A DNA stretch of 64,000 nucleotides from Caenibius tardaugens NBRC 16725 (GTDB taxonomy: Bacteria; Pseudomonadota; Alphaproteobacteria; Sphingomonadales; Sphingomonadaceae). Positions within the stretch are counted from its first letter, which is position 1. Every line of letters begins with the position of its first letter. The position numbers and the translations under genes are program-made. Shown piece by piece: positions 44,746-53,908 of the stretch. The stretch lies in assembly GCF_003860345.1 (NCBI RefSeq), contig NZ_CP034179.1, positions 1,116,001 through 1,180,000 on the forward strand. The letters run 5' to 3'. The notes below the pieces were generated by a model that was not told the DNA's origin, did no database searches, and was given only the letters and a program-made list of their open reading frames with translations.

Positions 44746-45705
44746 TCAGGACAGACGCGACCGCCGCAGGCTGGCTGACGGCGCTTCGCCGAAGCGTGCC
44801 CTGTATTCCTGCGAAAATCTGCCGAGATGATGAAACCCGACGTCCGTCGCGACCTGGGCCACTGTCCGGACGCCGCGGCCGCCGATCAACAGGGCCTTGG
44901 CTTCATCCAGCCGTCGATTGCGCAAACAGCGCATCGGGGTATCGTCGCGAAAGTGCTGAAATCCATGAAGCAGGGTCCTGACCGGCACGGCAGCGGCGCG
45001 CGCGATATCGGAAAGGGTGAGGTCTTCGGCGAAACAGGCGTCGATGTACGCTTCCGCGCGTTTCACCGAAGCGGGCGCAATCATCCGGTTGGCCGCGCCG
45101 TCGGAAATCTCCTGCCCCTGCAACAGGGCACTTACGAAAAGTTCCGCATATTCGCCGCCAATTGTCTTGTCGCGCCGAAGCAGATCGAGCGTTGCCGCAT
45201 CGTTCGTCATCAGATGGGCAAGGTTCGCCCATGGTCTGAGAACAGCGCGGGTCAGATCGATCCGCCTGTGCAGCGCGGGTTCGCGCGCTGTGCAGGCCCG
45301 CCGCATCGCTGAGGCATCGATGCGCACCACGAATTGTTCGCAGTCTTCGGAAAATTCGGCGCGCACCGGCTCGCCCGGCGCCAGGCAAATCCCGCTTGCA
45401 CCGCCGATTTCGATATCGCCCGCGCGCGTCATGAAGCGGCCTGCCCCTTCGATGCAGAAGATCAACAGATGATAATCGTCAACATAATCGAGTTCGAGCC
45501 CCATCGCGCCAAACCGGATGGTCCCAAGTCCGAGGCCAGGCATACGCAGGAAGCTCATCCGTGCCGACACGGCTGACGCGCGCGACAACGGGCGGAGCCG
45601 ATGCGGCTGCATAACCTTGGAAATCCGCGCGCGCGCATCATCGAGATCGCTTGATACGAACAATTGACTTGCAGGGTCGATCGACAGGCGTTTGGCGATT
45701 CTCAT
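44746..45705 (-). CDS. AraC-family regulator of the Rieske oxygenase
   Basis: 319 residues with an AraC_binding_2-like N-terminal domain and a C-terminal double HTH (LTLSDIARAAAVPVRTLLHGFQHF; TVAQVATDVGFHHLGRFSQEYRARFGE, landmarks). It is divergent from the Rieske oxygenase genes, with a dyad in the gap, so it is the probable activator of that operon. XylS/AndR-type AraC proteins often control such dioxygenases. Confidence 0.88.
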   Translation of the reverse strand: MRIAKRLSIDPASQLFVSSDLDDARARISKVMQPHRLRPLSRASAVSARMSFLRMPGLGLGTIRFGAMGLELDYVDDYHLLIFCIEGAGRFMTRAGDIEIGGASGICLAPGEPVRAEFSEDCEQFVVRIDASAMRRACTAREPALHRRIDLTRAVLRPWANLAHLMTNDAATLDLLRRDKTIGGEYAELFVSALLQGQEISDGAANRMIAPASVKRAEAYIDACFAEDLTLSDIARAAAVPVRTLLHGFQHFRDDTPMRCLRNRRLDEAKALLIGGRGVRTVAQVATDVGFHHLGRFSQEYRARFGEAPSASLRRSRLS

Positions 45706-45748
45706 ATGCGGCCCCCGTCATAGTCCTTTTGTTGCCTTATCATTTGCG

Positions 45749-45782
45749 AATTCTTCTTCTGCCTCAAGATCATTGAAGAATT
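45749..45782. promoter_or_regulatory. 8-bp inverted repeat in the AraC/Rieske divergent gap
   Basis: AATTCTTC (45749-45756) and GAAGAATT (45775-45782) are exact reverse complements with 18 bases between. They lie near the middle of the 186-base gap between the AraC and Rieske genes and are a candidate AraC or RNA polymerase-proximal operator. There is no other support. Confidence 0.4.
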
Positions 45783-45891
45783 TCTTTGCGATATTCGGAT
45801 AGTCCCTGCCGTAACCGCGCAATGCGGATTGCCGGGCGTTCCCCTGATTGCGCAGCATGCCGACGTCAAATCAACCTGCAGGAACGAGCAT

Positions 45892-47184
45892 ATGACTACG
45901 GCACCAACGACGGCAGCTTCGATGAAGGTGACGTTTCCCCGGGATGACGGATCGCGTGTTCCCTATAGCGTTTTCAGCAGTCAGGAAATCTACGATCGGG
46001 AACAGGAACGGATCTACCGCGGACCAACCTGGAATTTTCTTGGCCTTGCGGATGAGACGCCAAATCCAGGTGACTTCAAAAGCACTTTCGTGGGTGACAC
46101 GCCGGTTGTCCTGACGCGCGACGCGAACGGCGATCTGGCGGCCTGGGTCAATCGCTGCGCGCATCGCGGCGCGATTGTGTGCCGCATGGCGCGGGGCAAC
46201 GCGATGAGCCACAATTGCGTCTACCACCAATGGAGCTACGACCCGCAAGGCCAGTTGATCGGCGTCCCGTTCCGGCGTGGGCAGAAGGGCGCGGAAGGGA
46301 TGCCGCGCGATTTTAACAATGCCGACCACGGCCTGCGCCGGTTGCGCGTGCAGGAATATCGCGGCCTGGTTTTCGCAACGTTCAGCGACACCGTGGAAGA
46401 CTTCGTCGACTATGTCGGCCCGGAAATGGCCAGCTATATTGATCGCGTCTTTCACAAGCCTGTCCGCTATCTCGGGTGCACCAGACAGTACTCCAATTCA
46501 AACTGGAAACTCTATCTGGAGAACGTGAAGGACCCCTATCACGCCAGCCTGCTTCATCTGTTTCACACCACGTTCAACATTTTCCGGGTGGGGATGAAGG
46601 CGCATTGCACGACCGATGGCAAGGATGGCCTGCACAGCATCATTCTGGCGATCAAGGAAGAAGCGGATACGGCCGAAGCCTATAAGCAGCAGGATATTCG
46701 TTCCTATGATGAAGGCTTCCATCTGGAGGACGAAAGCTTGCTGGCGCTCGTTCCGGAATTCGATCTGGTGGCGACCAACCATATCCAGCCGATATTCCCG
46801 CAACTGGTCATACAACAGATCCATAACACGCTGGTTGCGCGCCAGCTTCTGCCGAAAGGCCCCAATAATTTCGAGCTGATCTTTCACTTCTTCGGGTATG
46901 ACGACGACACGCCCGAACTGCGCGCGCTGCGTATCAAGCAGGCCAATCTCGTTGGCCCGGCGGGCTACATTTCGATGGAAGATACCGAAGCGACCGAACT
47001 GGTTCAGCGCGGAACGGTGCGCGATGGCAGTGCCCATTCAGTGATCGAAATGGCCAAGGCCGCGCCCGATCAGAAGAACACCCTTATTACCGAACATCTC
47101 CTCCGCTCTTTCTGGAAAGGGTATCGCAAGTTGATGGATATTCCGCTGTCCGACGAGACTGAAAGCGCGGAGGTGCAGGCATGA
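45892..47184 (+). CDS. Rieske ring-hydroxylating oxygenase, alpha subunit (NagG/AndAc type)
   Basis: 430 residues with AGGAACGAG upstream. The Rieske cluster is bound by Cys89-x-His91 (CAHRG) and Cys109-x2-His112 (CVYHQW). The mononuclear iron site has Asp214, His217 and His222 in the canonical D-x2-H-x4-H order (KDPYHASLLH), with a later acid in SMEDTE. Segment patterns such as GDFKSTFVGD, GVPFRRG and GMPRDF resemble salicylate 5-hydroxylase NagG and anthranilate dioxygenase AndAc. It hydroxylates an aromatic acid or related ring with O2; the true substrate is unknown. Confidence 0.92.
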   Translation: MTTAPTTAASMKVTFPRDDGSRVPYSVFSSQEIYDREQERIYRGPTWNFLGLADETPNPGDFKSTFVGDTPVVLTRDANGDLAAWVNRCAHRGAIVCRMARGNAMSHNCVYHQWSYDPQGQLIGVPFRRGQKGAEGMPRDFNNADHGLRRLRVQEYRGLVFATFSDTVEDFVDYVGPEMASYIDRVFHKPVRYLGCTRQYSNSNWKLYLENVKDPYHASLLHLFHTTFNIFRVGMKAHCTTDGKDGLHSIILAIKEEADTAEAYKQQDIRSYDEGFHLEDESLLALVPEFDLVATNHIQPIFPQLVIQQIHNTLVARQLLPKGPNNFELIFHFFGYDDDTPELRALRIKQANLVGPAGYISMEDTEATELVQRGTVRDGSAHSVIEMAKAAPDQKNTLITEHLLRSFWKGYRKLMDIPLSDETESAEVQA

Positions 47185-47657
47185 GACAGGATCTGCTGCT
47201 CCGCCTTGAAATACAGGGCGTCATGGATCGCTATGTCGATATCATCGACAATGACCGCCTTGAGGAATGGCCCGATCTTTTCACAGAGGATTGCCTCTAT
47301 GAGATCATGCCCCGTGAAAATGAGGATGCCGGACTGCCCGCGCCTGTCATGCGGTGCGAAAACCGGCGCATGTTGCGCGATCGCATCGTCTCCTTGCGCA
47401 ATGCGAACATTTTTGCACCGCAGGCATACCGGCATTTCCTGTCGGGTCTGGCGATTGTCGCGCAGGATGACGACGGCCTTGATCTGACCTGCAACTATCT
47501 GGTGATCAATTCGAACCAGCAGGGGCAATCGCAGGTCTATCAGGTCGGCCGCTATCAAAGCCGGGTCGTGCGCAATGACGCGGGTTGGCGCTTCGCACGC
47601 AAGCGCTGCATTTTTGAAACGGCGCGCGTCCAGACGCTGCTCGCCCTGCCGATCTGA
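47181..47657 (+). CDS. Rieske oxygenase small (beta) subunit
   Basis: 158 residues with the cone-like NTF2 fold of beta subunits (LRLEIQGVMDRYVDIIDNDRLEEWPDLFTEDCLYEI, landmark, and FARKRCIFETARVQTLLALPI at the end). It overlaps the alpha gene by 4 bp and pairs with it as alpha3beta3. It carries no metal. Confidence 0.9.
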   Translation: MRQDLLLRLEIQGVMDRYVDIIDNDRLEEWPDLFTEDCLYEIMPRENEDAGLPAPVMRCENRRMLRDRIVSLRNANIFAPQAYRHFLSGLAIVAQDDDGLDLTCNYLVINSNQQGQSQVYQVGRYQSRVVRNDAGWRFARKRCIFETARVQTLLALPI

Positions 47658-47668
47658 CGGAGGGACCT

Positions 47669-47977
47669 ATGACACAGTGGCATGACGTGGGGCCAGACGG
47701 CCTGGTCGCGGAGGGAGAGGTTGTCGCGGTCATCGCCGGTGGCAAGCCGATCGCGCTGTTCCTGCACGAAGGGGTTCATTTCGCGATCCACGATTTGTGC
47801 ACACACGGCAACACGCCGTTGTCGGATGGCTGGGTGGAGGATGGCTGCATCGAGTGCCCGTTGCATCAGGGCAAGTTCTGCATCAGGACGGGGGAAGCCT
47901 TGACCACGCCCGTGACGGAACCGGTGGCGACCTTTGCCACCCGTGTTATCGATGGCCGCGTGGAAATTGAGGTCTAG
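47669..47977 (+). CDS. Rieske-type ferredoxin
   Basis: 102 residues. Ligands are CTH (LCTHGN) and CPLH (IECPLHQG), the standard Rieske pattern. It sends electrons to the oxygenase alpha subunit. An NAD(P)H ferredoxin reductase is missing from the window, so the system must borrow one. Confidence 0.92.
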   Translation: MTQWHDVGPDGLVAEGEVVAVIAGGKPIALFLHEGVHFAIHDLCTHGNTPLSDGWVEDGCIECPLHQGKFCIRTGEALTTPVTEPVATFATRVIDGRVEIEV

Positions 47978-48026
47978 GGAGCATACCGCCGCGGCAACGG
48001 GACAACCGGCGCACAGGTGAAGCTCA

Positions 48027-48061
48027 GGGGCGGCATAGCGGATAACCCGCAAGGCCGCCCC
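48027..48061. terminator. 8-bp GC stem between Rieske ferredoxin and TonB receptor
   Basis: GGGGCGGC (48027-48034) and GCCGCCCC (48054-48061) pair, with an inner GCGG/CCGC pair in the 19-base loop. It lies between convergent stops and may end both transcripts. No long U-run is seen. Confidence 0.45.
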
Positions 48062-48126
48062 CGCGCAGGCAACGCCATTCCATCATATCCAATGCGGAAC
48101 ACATGGCACAGCGGCTTGTTGCGCGA

Positions 48127-50598
48127 TCAGAAGCTCATATCGAAACCCAGCCGCACAGTGCGCGGCTGCAGCGGGGTTATCTGGTTGCGATCGCGCAGCA
48201 GGAACGGGGAACCAACCGCAAACCGATTGCCCCGCCCGTTGAGAAGATTGGTCAGCGTCAGGCTGATGCCGCGCCGGGCATTGCCCACTCTGACTTCCAG
48301 ACCGGTATCGGCATAATTGCCCTGTAACTGCCCGAGGATCGGCCCGACCCCCAGTGTCGACTTGCCCACATAACGCAGATACCCCCGCGCGCGCAGATCG
48401 GCGGTATCGGACAGGGCGGTCGTATAGGAAACGCCAAAGCGCCCGCTGATATCGGCAATATTGGGCAGTTGCCGGAAATCCGATGCGGTAAAGGGAACAT
48501 CAGCTTCGGGCCGACCTTCGATTATGGCCGTAGTGGCCCGGCTGATCGACAAGGCGAGTTCCGAAGGATCGGATACCTTGCTATCATTAAAGTAGATCGC
48601 CGCATCCAGTTCCAGCCCCGCCACCGGGCGCCAACGCGATGCGATACCAAGCGAAAGCACCCGCCCGTCCCCGACATTGAGCGTCGTTGGAAAGCCGAAG
48701 CCATCGATCATGTCCGCCTGGATGTTGCGCCATTTCGTCCATGATGCACTGGCTTCCACCTCGAGCCGCGCATCGCGATACCGCGCGCCGCCTTCGAATG
48801 TCGAAACTCTGTCACCCTTGTAACGCTGGATAAATTCCCGCCGCACGGAGATCCCGCCCGGACGGAAACCCTGCTGATAACGCGCGAACAAGGTCAATTC
48901 ATCGGTGGGACGATAGGCAATTGCAGCGGAGGGGAGAAAACGCGTTTCCTTTCGCGCCTTGCTGGCCTCGGGAAATTTGCTGTACGCGTAAAGCGGCAGG
49001 ACATCCTCGGAATCGCCGGTCAGACTGGAATATGTCAGTCGCCCGCCCAGCGTGACGGTGAACCGGGGAAACAGTTCAACCGTGCCTTCGCCATAAAGCG
49101 TCGCTTCACGCACCTTGTTGCGGACCCCGGTCAGGGGCGCGCCGATCACCGCCCCTTCCATGTCGCGATTGACCCGCGCCTCGTTGCTCAGCAGGCTCAA
49201 GCCAATCAGCCAGCCCTTCCCGTCCTTGCTCATCCGCGCAAGCCGGGTTTCCGCCGTCAGCATTTCCACGCGATTTTTCTGCGTATAGCGTGCGATCGAT
49301 GCGTTGAACGCCGGGGCCATGGCCGGATCGTTCGGTTGCGCCAGTTCCGCGCCTTCGAACTGTTCAAACACATATTGCCGCGTGTAGCCGAGCGAGGTCG
49401 TCAGTTCGAGCGATCCCCAACGCTTGCGCAGGATCAGATCGGCCAGCCAGAAATCATTGCGATAGGGTTGCGCGATCGTGCTTTCCCGTTTCAGCCCACC
49501 ACTCTCACGCTCGGCATATTGGCTGTCATCGCCATCGATCCGCTGGCCCACGGCGCTGAGATCGACAGTCCAGTCATTCCCCGGATCGAAACGCAGGGCG
49601 ACCCGGCCACCCAGCGTGCGGACATCGTTCACATCGCGCAGGCCGCGCCCCGTATCGTCGATATAGCCCCCTTCGATCGCGCCGAAGGCCAGCGCGCGCA
49701 AGCCCAGCTTTCCTTCCACCAGCGGCAGATTGAAAATGGCACCCCCGTCAACGCCCGGTTGCCCGTCCTGCACCGCTTGCGCGCCGCCCCATGCCGCGCC
49801 GCCCACCTGATCCAGATCGGGTTCACGCGGCACCACGCGCACCACGCCGCCCAGCGAACCGGCACCGTATAACGTACCCTGCGGCCCTTCCAGAACCTCC
49901 ACACTGCGCACATCGTAAAGCCGCAAGCTGGGATCGGGCGCGCTGTAGGTTATCCGGCTGTTCCCCCAATATTGCCCCACAGTGGCCTGTGTCGGCCCCA
50001 CGAAACTGGAATCCGCAATGCCGCGAATGAACAGCTTGTTTCGCCCGGGCCCCAGATGCGTGGTCACCACACTGGCAAGACGCGCTTCGATCGCGGCGGA
50101 CCCACGCGCCCCATCTGCCGGGGACAATTCGCTGCCATCGATGATCTGGATGCCGCCGGGATAGGCACCCAGCGGGATATCCCGCTTTGTCGCGGTGACG
50201 ACGATTTCACGCGGCGGCGGCAGGACAGCCGCAGGCAAGTGCGCGCGAACCGGTGCCGGGCGCGCGGCGGCAGGCCTTGTCGGCCCGAAAGCCACTTTTG
50301 GCGCCGGCTCGATGCGATAACTGGCCGTGGCGACCTGGCGTGCGCGCAGATCGGTCTTGCGCAGCAATTGGGCCAGCGCGCGCTGCACGGTCATGCGGCC
50401 TTTGACCGCCCCGCCTTTCAGCGCGCCATAGGCCGGATCGGAAAATCCGATGCTGATGCCGGCTTGTTCGGCCAAAGCGCGCGCAGCGGAATCGAGCCGC
50501 CCAGCCGCGACATGCACCTCCACAGCTTCATCCCGCGCATAGGCGGGTGCAGCGATCAGTGCGGCGGCAACCGGCAGAAAACTAAGGGCGCGAACCAT
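48127..50598 (-). CDS. TonB-dependent receptor with STN signalling domain (FecA-like)
   Basis: 823 residues. Signal peptide to AYA, then an STN domain at about residues 27-97 (VEVHVAAGRLDSAARALAEQAG), a Pro/Ala linker, TonB-box region EIVVTATKRD, plug (KLFIRGIADSSF; VLEGPQGTLYGAGSLGG) and barrel ending in FDMSF. The STN domain shows that it signals through FecR and FecI, the next two genes upstream in the operon. It starts 17 bases inside the fecR end. The ligand is unknown: iron complex or organic. Confidence 0.93.
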   Translation of the reverse strand: MVRALSFLPVAAALIAAPAYARDEAVEVHVAAGRLDSAARALAEQAGISIGFSDPAYGALKGGAVKGRMTVQRALAQLLRKTDLRARQVATASYRIEPAPKVAFGPTRPAAARPAPVRAHLPAAVLPPPREIVVTATKRDIPLGAYPGGIQIIDGSELSPADGARGSAAIEARLASVVTTHLGPGRNKLFIRGIADSSFVGPTQATVGQYWGNSRITYSAPDPSLRLYDVRSVEVLEGPQGTLYGAGSLGGVVRVVPREPDLDQVGGAAWGGAQAVQDGQPGVDGGAIFNLPLVEGKLGLRALAFGAIEGGYIDDTGRGLRDVNDVRTLGGRVALRFDPGNDWTVDLSAVGQRIDGDDSQYAERESGGLKRESTIAQPYRNDFWLADLILRKRWGSLELTTSLGYTRQYVFEQFEGAELAQPNDPAMAPAFNASIARYTQKNRVEMLTAETRLARMSKDGKGWLIGLSLLSNEARVNRDMEGAVIGAPLTGVRNKVREATLYGEGTVELFPRFTVTLGGRLTYSSLTGDSEDVLPLYAYSKFPEASKARKETRFLPSAAIAYRPTDELTLFARYQQGFRPGGISVRREFIQRYKGDRVSTFEGGARYRDARLEVEASASWTKWRNIQADMIDGFGFPTTLNVGDGRVLSLGIASRWRPVAGLELDAAIYFNDSKVSDPSELALSISRATTAIIEGRPEADVPFTASDFRQLPNIADISGRFGVSYTTALSDTADLRARGYLRYVGKSTLGVGPILGQLQGNYADTGLEVRVGNARRGISLTLTNLLNGRGNRFAVGSPFLLRDRNQITPLQPRTVRLGFDMSF

Positions 50599-51574
50599 TG
50601 GCAGGTATCATCTTCCATGCGGAACCATCGGGTGCGAACCGCACCCCCAAAAGAGGCCCAATCCGGGCGAATACCTGCTGGGGCGTTCCGGCCACTGTGA
50701 GCGTACCTGTGAAGCGGAGCTTTTCAATACCCGCTTCCGGCCGAACTTGCAGGCCCGTGTTTCGCTCCAGATCGCGGGCCACGACATCCAGCGGGATATT
50801 GTCGTACTGTAACACGCCAGACTGCCAACTGCCGACCGTTTCCGTACTCGCCTTGCGCAAGACCGGTTCGGCATCCTTTGTCGAACGATGCAGGGCATCA
50901 CCCGCATCCAGCCGGATTTCCCGCGCGCCCGGTTCATAAATGACCGCGCCATGCGCCACCGCCACATCGACCAGACCATGCTCGCTCTGGACATTGAAAA
51001 TCGTGCCGGCATCGACCAGCCGAGTGGTACCCGCCATCACCACGAAGGGATCGCTGTCATCGTGGCGCACTTCAAACAAGGCCTCGCCTTGCGCCAGTTC
51101 CACAAGGCGCGGATTGGTTTCATCCAGACGGAGCGTCGTCCCGCCATTGAGGATCACACGCGAACCGTCGGCCAGTTGCAGGGTGCGCCGCTCCCCCGGT
51201 TGAGTCATGATGGTATTGCTGTCCATCCGTTCGACCACAGCCCAGGCGCCCAGCGCCGCCACAATCGCCGCCGCCATGCCTGCGCCGAGAAACCAGCGCC
51301 GGCTGCGCGCCGGTGGCGTGAAGGCAACGACATTGTCCGTATCGGCATGGTCCCCGGCATGCCTGCCTTCATGGGCGGCAAACGGTATCGTGGCCAGGGC
51401 ATCGCCCGCCCATGCATCGAGATCGAGCGCCTCCTCATAGGCGGACAGGTGCGCGGCATCCTGTTCCAGCCAATCGGCCATACGATCCCAGCCGTCGAAG
51501 GACGGATCACGGGTTGCGATTACCCACCGGCGAGCTTCCTCCCGGATATTGGCCCCTTGGTCTTGCATATTCAT
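50582..51574 (-). CDS. FecR-family anti-sigma factor
   Basis: 330 residues: N-terminal cytoplasmic domain (EEARRWVIATRDPSFDGWDRMADWL), a membrane segment near 94-115 (WFLGAGMAAAIVAALGAWAVV), FecR domain (GERRTLQLADGSRVILNGGTTLRL; GEALFEVRHDDSDPFVV) and a C-terminal STN-like part. It relays the receptor signal to the sigma factor encoded 27 bases upstream. Confidence 0.93.
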   Translation of the reverse strand: MNMQDQGANIREEARRWVIATRDPSFDGWDRMADWLEQDAAHLSAYEEALDLDAWAGDALATIPFAAHEGRHAGDHADTDNVVAFTPPARSRRWFLGAGMAAAIVAALGAWAVVERMDSNTIMTQPGERRTLQLADGSRVILNGGTTLRLDETNPRLVELAQGEALFEVRHDDSDPFVVMAGTTRLVDAGTIFNVQSEHGLVDVAVAHGAVIYEPGAREIRLDAGDALHRSTKDAEPVLRKASTETVGSWQSGVLQYDNIPLDVVARDLERNTGLQVRPEAGIEKLRFTGTLTVAGTPQQVFARIGPLLGVRFAPDGSAWKMIPANGSRP

Positions 51575-51601
51575 AGCATCACAATGACGAAGTCCTTCGC
51601 T

Positions 51602-52129
51602 CTACTCCGCATCCAGTCTCACCTTCAATTCGGCCAAGGCACGGTAAGCCTTCTGTAAATCTTTCTCGACAGAACTGAGGCTGATCCCCAGCTCCGCCGC
51701 GATGGCGGCCTGCCCGACACCATCCAGACGATACCGGCGAAATACCCGGTCTACCCGGAAGCCAAGCCCTGACAGAACCTGATCGACCGCGCGCAAACGC
51801 TCGCGCGCGATCAGCGCGCGTTCGCCCTGCGGCAATTCTTCCGCTGTCGGCCCCGCCTCGTACCAGTCATGCTGGCGCCGTTCGCGGCTGACCTGTGATC
51901 GCCGCCGATCACGCATCAGGTTTTCAGCGGCGCGAAACAGATAGGAGACAGGCTCGGTCACCGGTTGCGATGGCACGGTATGGATACGCTGCCACAGATC
52001 CTGAAGCACGTCCTCGGCTTCGTCCCCCGCCCCGCGCGCGACCAGAAAACGAAGCAGCCGATGGCGCTCGTTCAGCAACACGCGCTGCAAGCCCTGAATC
52101 TGCTTGTCCTGTTCCATAATCATAGCCAA
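51602..52129 (-). CDS. FecI-type ECF sigma factor
   Basis: 175 residues with region 2 (ERHRLLRFLVARGAGDEAEDVLQDLWQRI) and region 4 (FRRYRLDGVGQAAIAAELGISLSSVEKDLQKAYRAL, both landmarks). It would direct the receptor operon when the receptor binds its ligand. Three ATGs lie near the start (52129, 52123, 52117); none has a strong ribosome site. Confidence 0.92.
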   Translation of the reverse strand: MAMIMEQDKQIQGLQRVLLNERHRLLRFLVARGAGDEAEDVLQDLWQRIHTVPSQPVTEPVSYLFRAAENLMRDRRRSQVSRERRQHDWYEAGPTAEELPQGERALIARERLRAVDQVLSGLGFRVDRVFRRYRLDGVGQAAIAAELGISLSSVEKDLQKAYRALAELKVRLDAE

Positions 52130-52242
52130 GCACTATGCGTCCGGATTGCCAAGGGCAGCGGGGCAATCCCATGCCCACCCGCCTCGAACCGGCTCAAGAT
52201 GCCGGGGGCTGTACAACAAAAATCCTGCCTTTCGCACAGGCA

Positions 52243-52962
52243 TCACAAACCCTTCCCCATGCTCGATCCCTGTTCATGGCGCGCACGCGCATAATCGGAC
52301 AGATGCGGTTCCGATGGAACCCATGCACCCCCCACCGCCGCGAATTCGCGGACGCGCAACGCAGCACGCGGAAACGTCTGCCCCAGCCAATCCAGTGGAT
52401 CGGTTGCACGGCCATGCACACGCACCTCGAAATGCAGGTGGCTACCCGTCGCACGCCCGCTCGCCCCCATCAATCCGATGGTATCGCCGGTATTGACCAG
52501 CATCCCGCCACGCACGCCAAGACGCGAAAGATGCGCATAACGCGTGCGCAAACCATTGCCGTGATCGATTTCCACCATGGCGCCATAGCCACCTGACCGG
52601 CCGGCGAAGCTTACGACACCGCCCGCGGACGCCTGCACCGGCGACCCCATGGGGCCGGGAATATCGATGCCCGCGTGCAGGGCGCGTCGGCCCAGTATCG
52701 GATGCATACGATATCCGAAACGCGATGAAAGATGGGGCAATGCAGTGCGTTGCGCGCGTCGCTGCGGGATAGCCCGCACGGCCATTGGCATTGGCATTGG
52801 CATCACCGCCTGCGTTAGCTCAGGCATCGCCTGCATCCGGCTGCGCGATGCCGCATCATATCCGTCAGACAAGGGTTGCGCCCCAGCCTGCCCCACAGAG
52901 GCGAGCGCCGGAACAAGGCCCGCAAACGCCGCCAGAAGAGATTTCACCAAGCCATGCATCAT
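52243..52962 (-). CDS. Secreted M23 metallopeptidase (second)
   Basis: About 239 residues from ATG 52962 (52959 possible). A signal peptide ends near GQAGAQ. Then comes a Met/Pro-rich linker and an M23 domain with LSSRFGYRMHPILGRRALHAGID (HxxxD) and GSHLHFEVRVHG (HxH). It would act on peptidoglycan. It resembles the M23 protein at 24659 in layout, but the linker differs. Confidence 0.85.
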   Translation of the reverse strand: MMHGLVKSLLAAFAGLVPALASVGQAGAQPLSDGYDAASRSRMQAMPELTQAVMPMPMPMAVRAIPQRRAQRTALPHLSSRFGYRMHPILGRRALHAGIDIPGPMGSPVQASAGGVVSFAGRSGGYGAMVEIDHGNGLRTRYAHLSRLGVRGGMLVNTGDTIGLMGASGRATGSHLHFEVRVHGRATDPLDWLGQTFPRAALRVREFAAVGGAWVPSEPHLSDYARARHEQGSSMGKGL

Positions 52963-53095
52963 AGCTTTGACGGAGTGGAATCCACGATCCCGCAACAGGG
53001 AACGAGAAAATATTTTCCGGCGGTTTTCATACGGAAACCCGCGGAATGCTGCGTCTTTCCCATGCCCAAGGCATTGCGCACAGGAGGATGCAACG

Positions 53096-53905
53096 ATGAA
53101 TTCTACAGAACGCCGGATGCTCGACATGCTGAAAAGGGGCCGCGATCGTTTTGGGATCGTTGCCGTGAAAGCCGAATTCGAAGCCGAGGGAACCCGGCCA
53201 GACGAACTGCTTCGCCTGACGGAACTGGTCTATCGCGCCGATCTCAAGCTCGCGCTCAAGATCGGTGGCTGCGAGGCCGTATCCGATCTGGTCGCATCCC
53301 GCCTCTACGGCGCGGATTACATTATCGGCCCCATGGTGGAGACGCCTTACGCGCTCCGCAAATTCATTGAGGCCAAGGAGAAGACTTTCGGCGCAAACGA
53401 AGAGAACACCGAATTCCTGTTCAATCTCGAAACCGAAACCACGCTGGCCAATCTCGAGGCCATGTTGCCGCTGGCAAGGGGCAATGTCGATGGCATCGTC
53501 TTCGGCCGGGTCGATTTCACCCTGTCGCGCGGGCTGCCGCGCCAGGCGATCAACGAACGCCAGATCACCGACGCAGTGCTGACCGTGGCGCAGGCCTGCG
53601 CCGCTTCTCATCTCGAACTGGTGGTCGGTGGTTCGGTCGCGCTTGAAGCAGCATCGGTTCTGCGTGAAGTGCGTCAAGTCCGGCTCGATCGCTTCGAAAC
53701 GCGCAAAGTGGTGTTCGACGGTGCCGCAGCCGAAACGATCGGCTTCGAAGCCGGGATCGCCAATGCCGTGGCATTCGAACTCGCCTGGCTCGAAAACAAG
53801 CGCGAATACTACAACACGATTGCGAACGAGGACCTCTCGCGCATCCACATGATGCAGGAACGGCAGCGCGCCGCGCGTCCGCAGGTTCTGAGCCTGTCTG
53901 CCTGA
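53096..53905 (+). CDS. HpcH/HpaI aldolase-like protein of the polysaccharide locus
   Basis: 269 residues from ATG 53096 with AGGAGG 8 bases upstream. It has a TIM-barrel pattern like HpcH/HpaI and citrate-lyase beta proteins: IVAVKAEFEAEG, ADLKLALKIGGCEAVSDL, GADYIIGPMVETPYALRKF (Glu and Pro of the PMVETP metal loop), NLETETTLANL, VDGIVFGRVDFT. It starts the locus, three bases before the IMPase-like gene. A C-C bond-forming or breaking role on a sugar or pyruvate unit is possible; none is proven. Confidence 0.75.
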   Translation: MNSTERRMLDMLKRGRDRFGIVAVKAEFEAEGTRPDELLRLTELVYRADLKLALKIGGCEAVSDLVASRLYGADYIIGPMVETPYALRKFIEAKEKTFGANEENTEFLFNLETETTLANLEAMLPLARGNVDGIVFGRVDFTLSRGLPRQAINERQITDAVLTVAQACAASHLELVVGGSVALEAASVLREVRQVRLDRFETRKVVFDGAAAETIGFEAGIANAVAFELAWLENKREYYNTIANEDLSRIHMMQERQRAARPQVLSLSA

Positions 53906-53908
53906 CCC

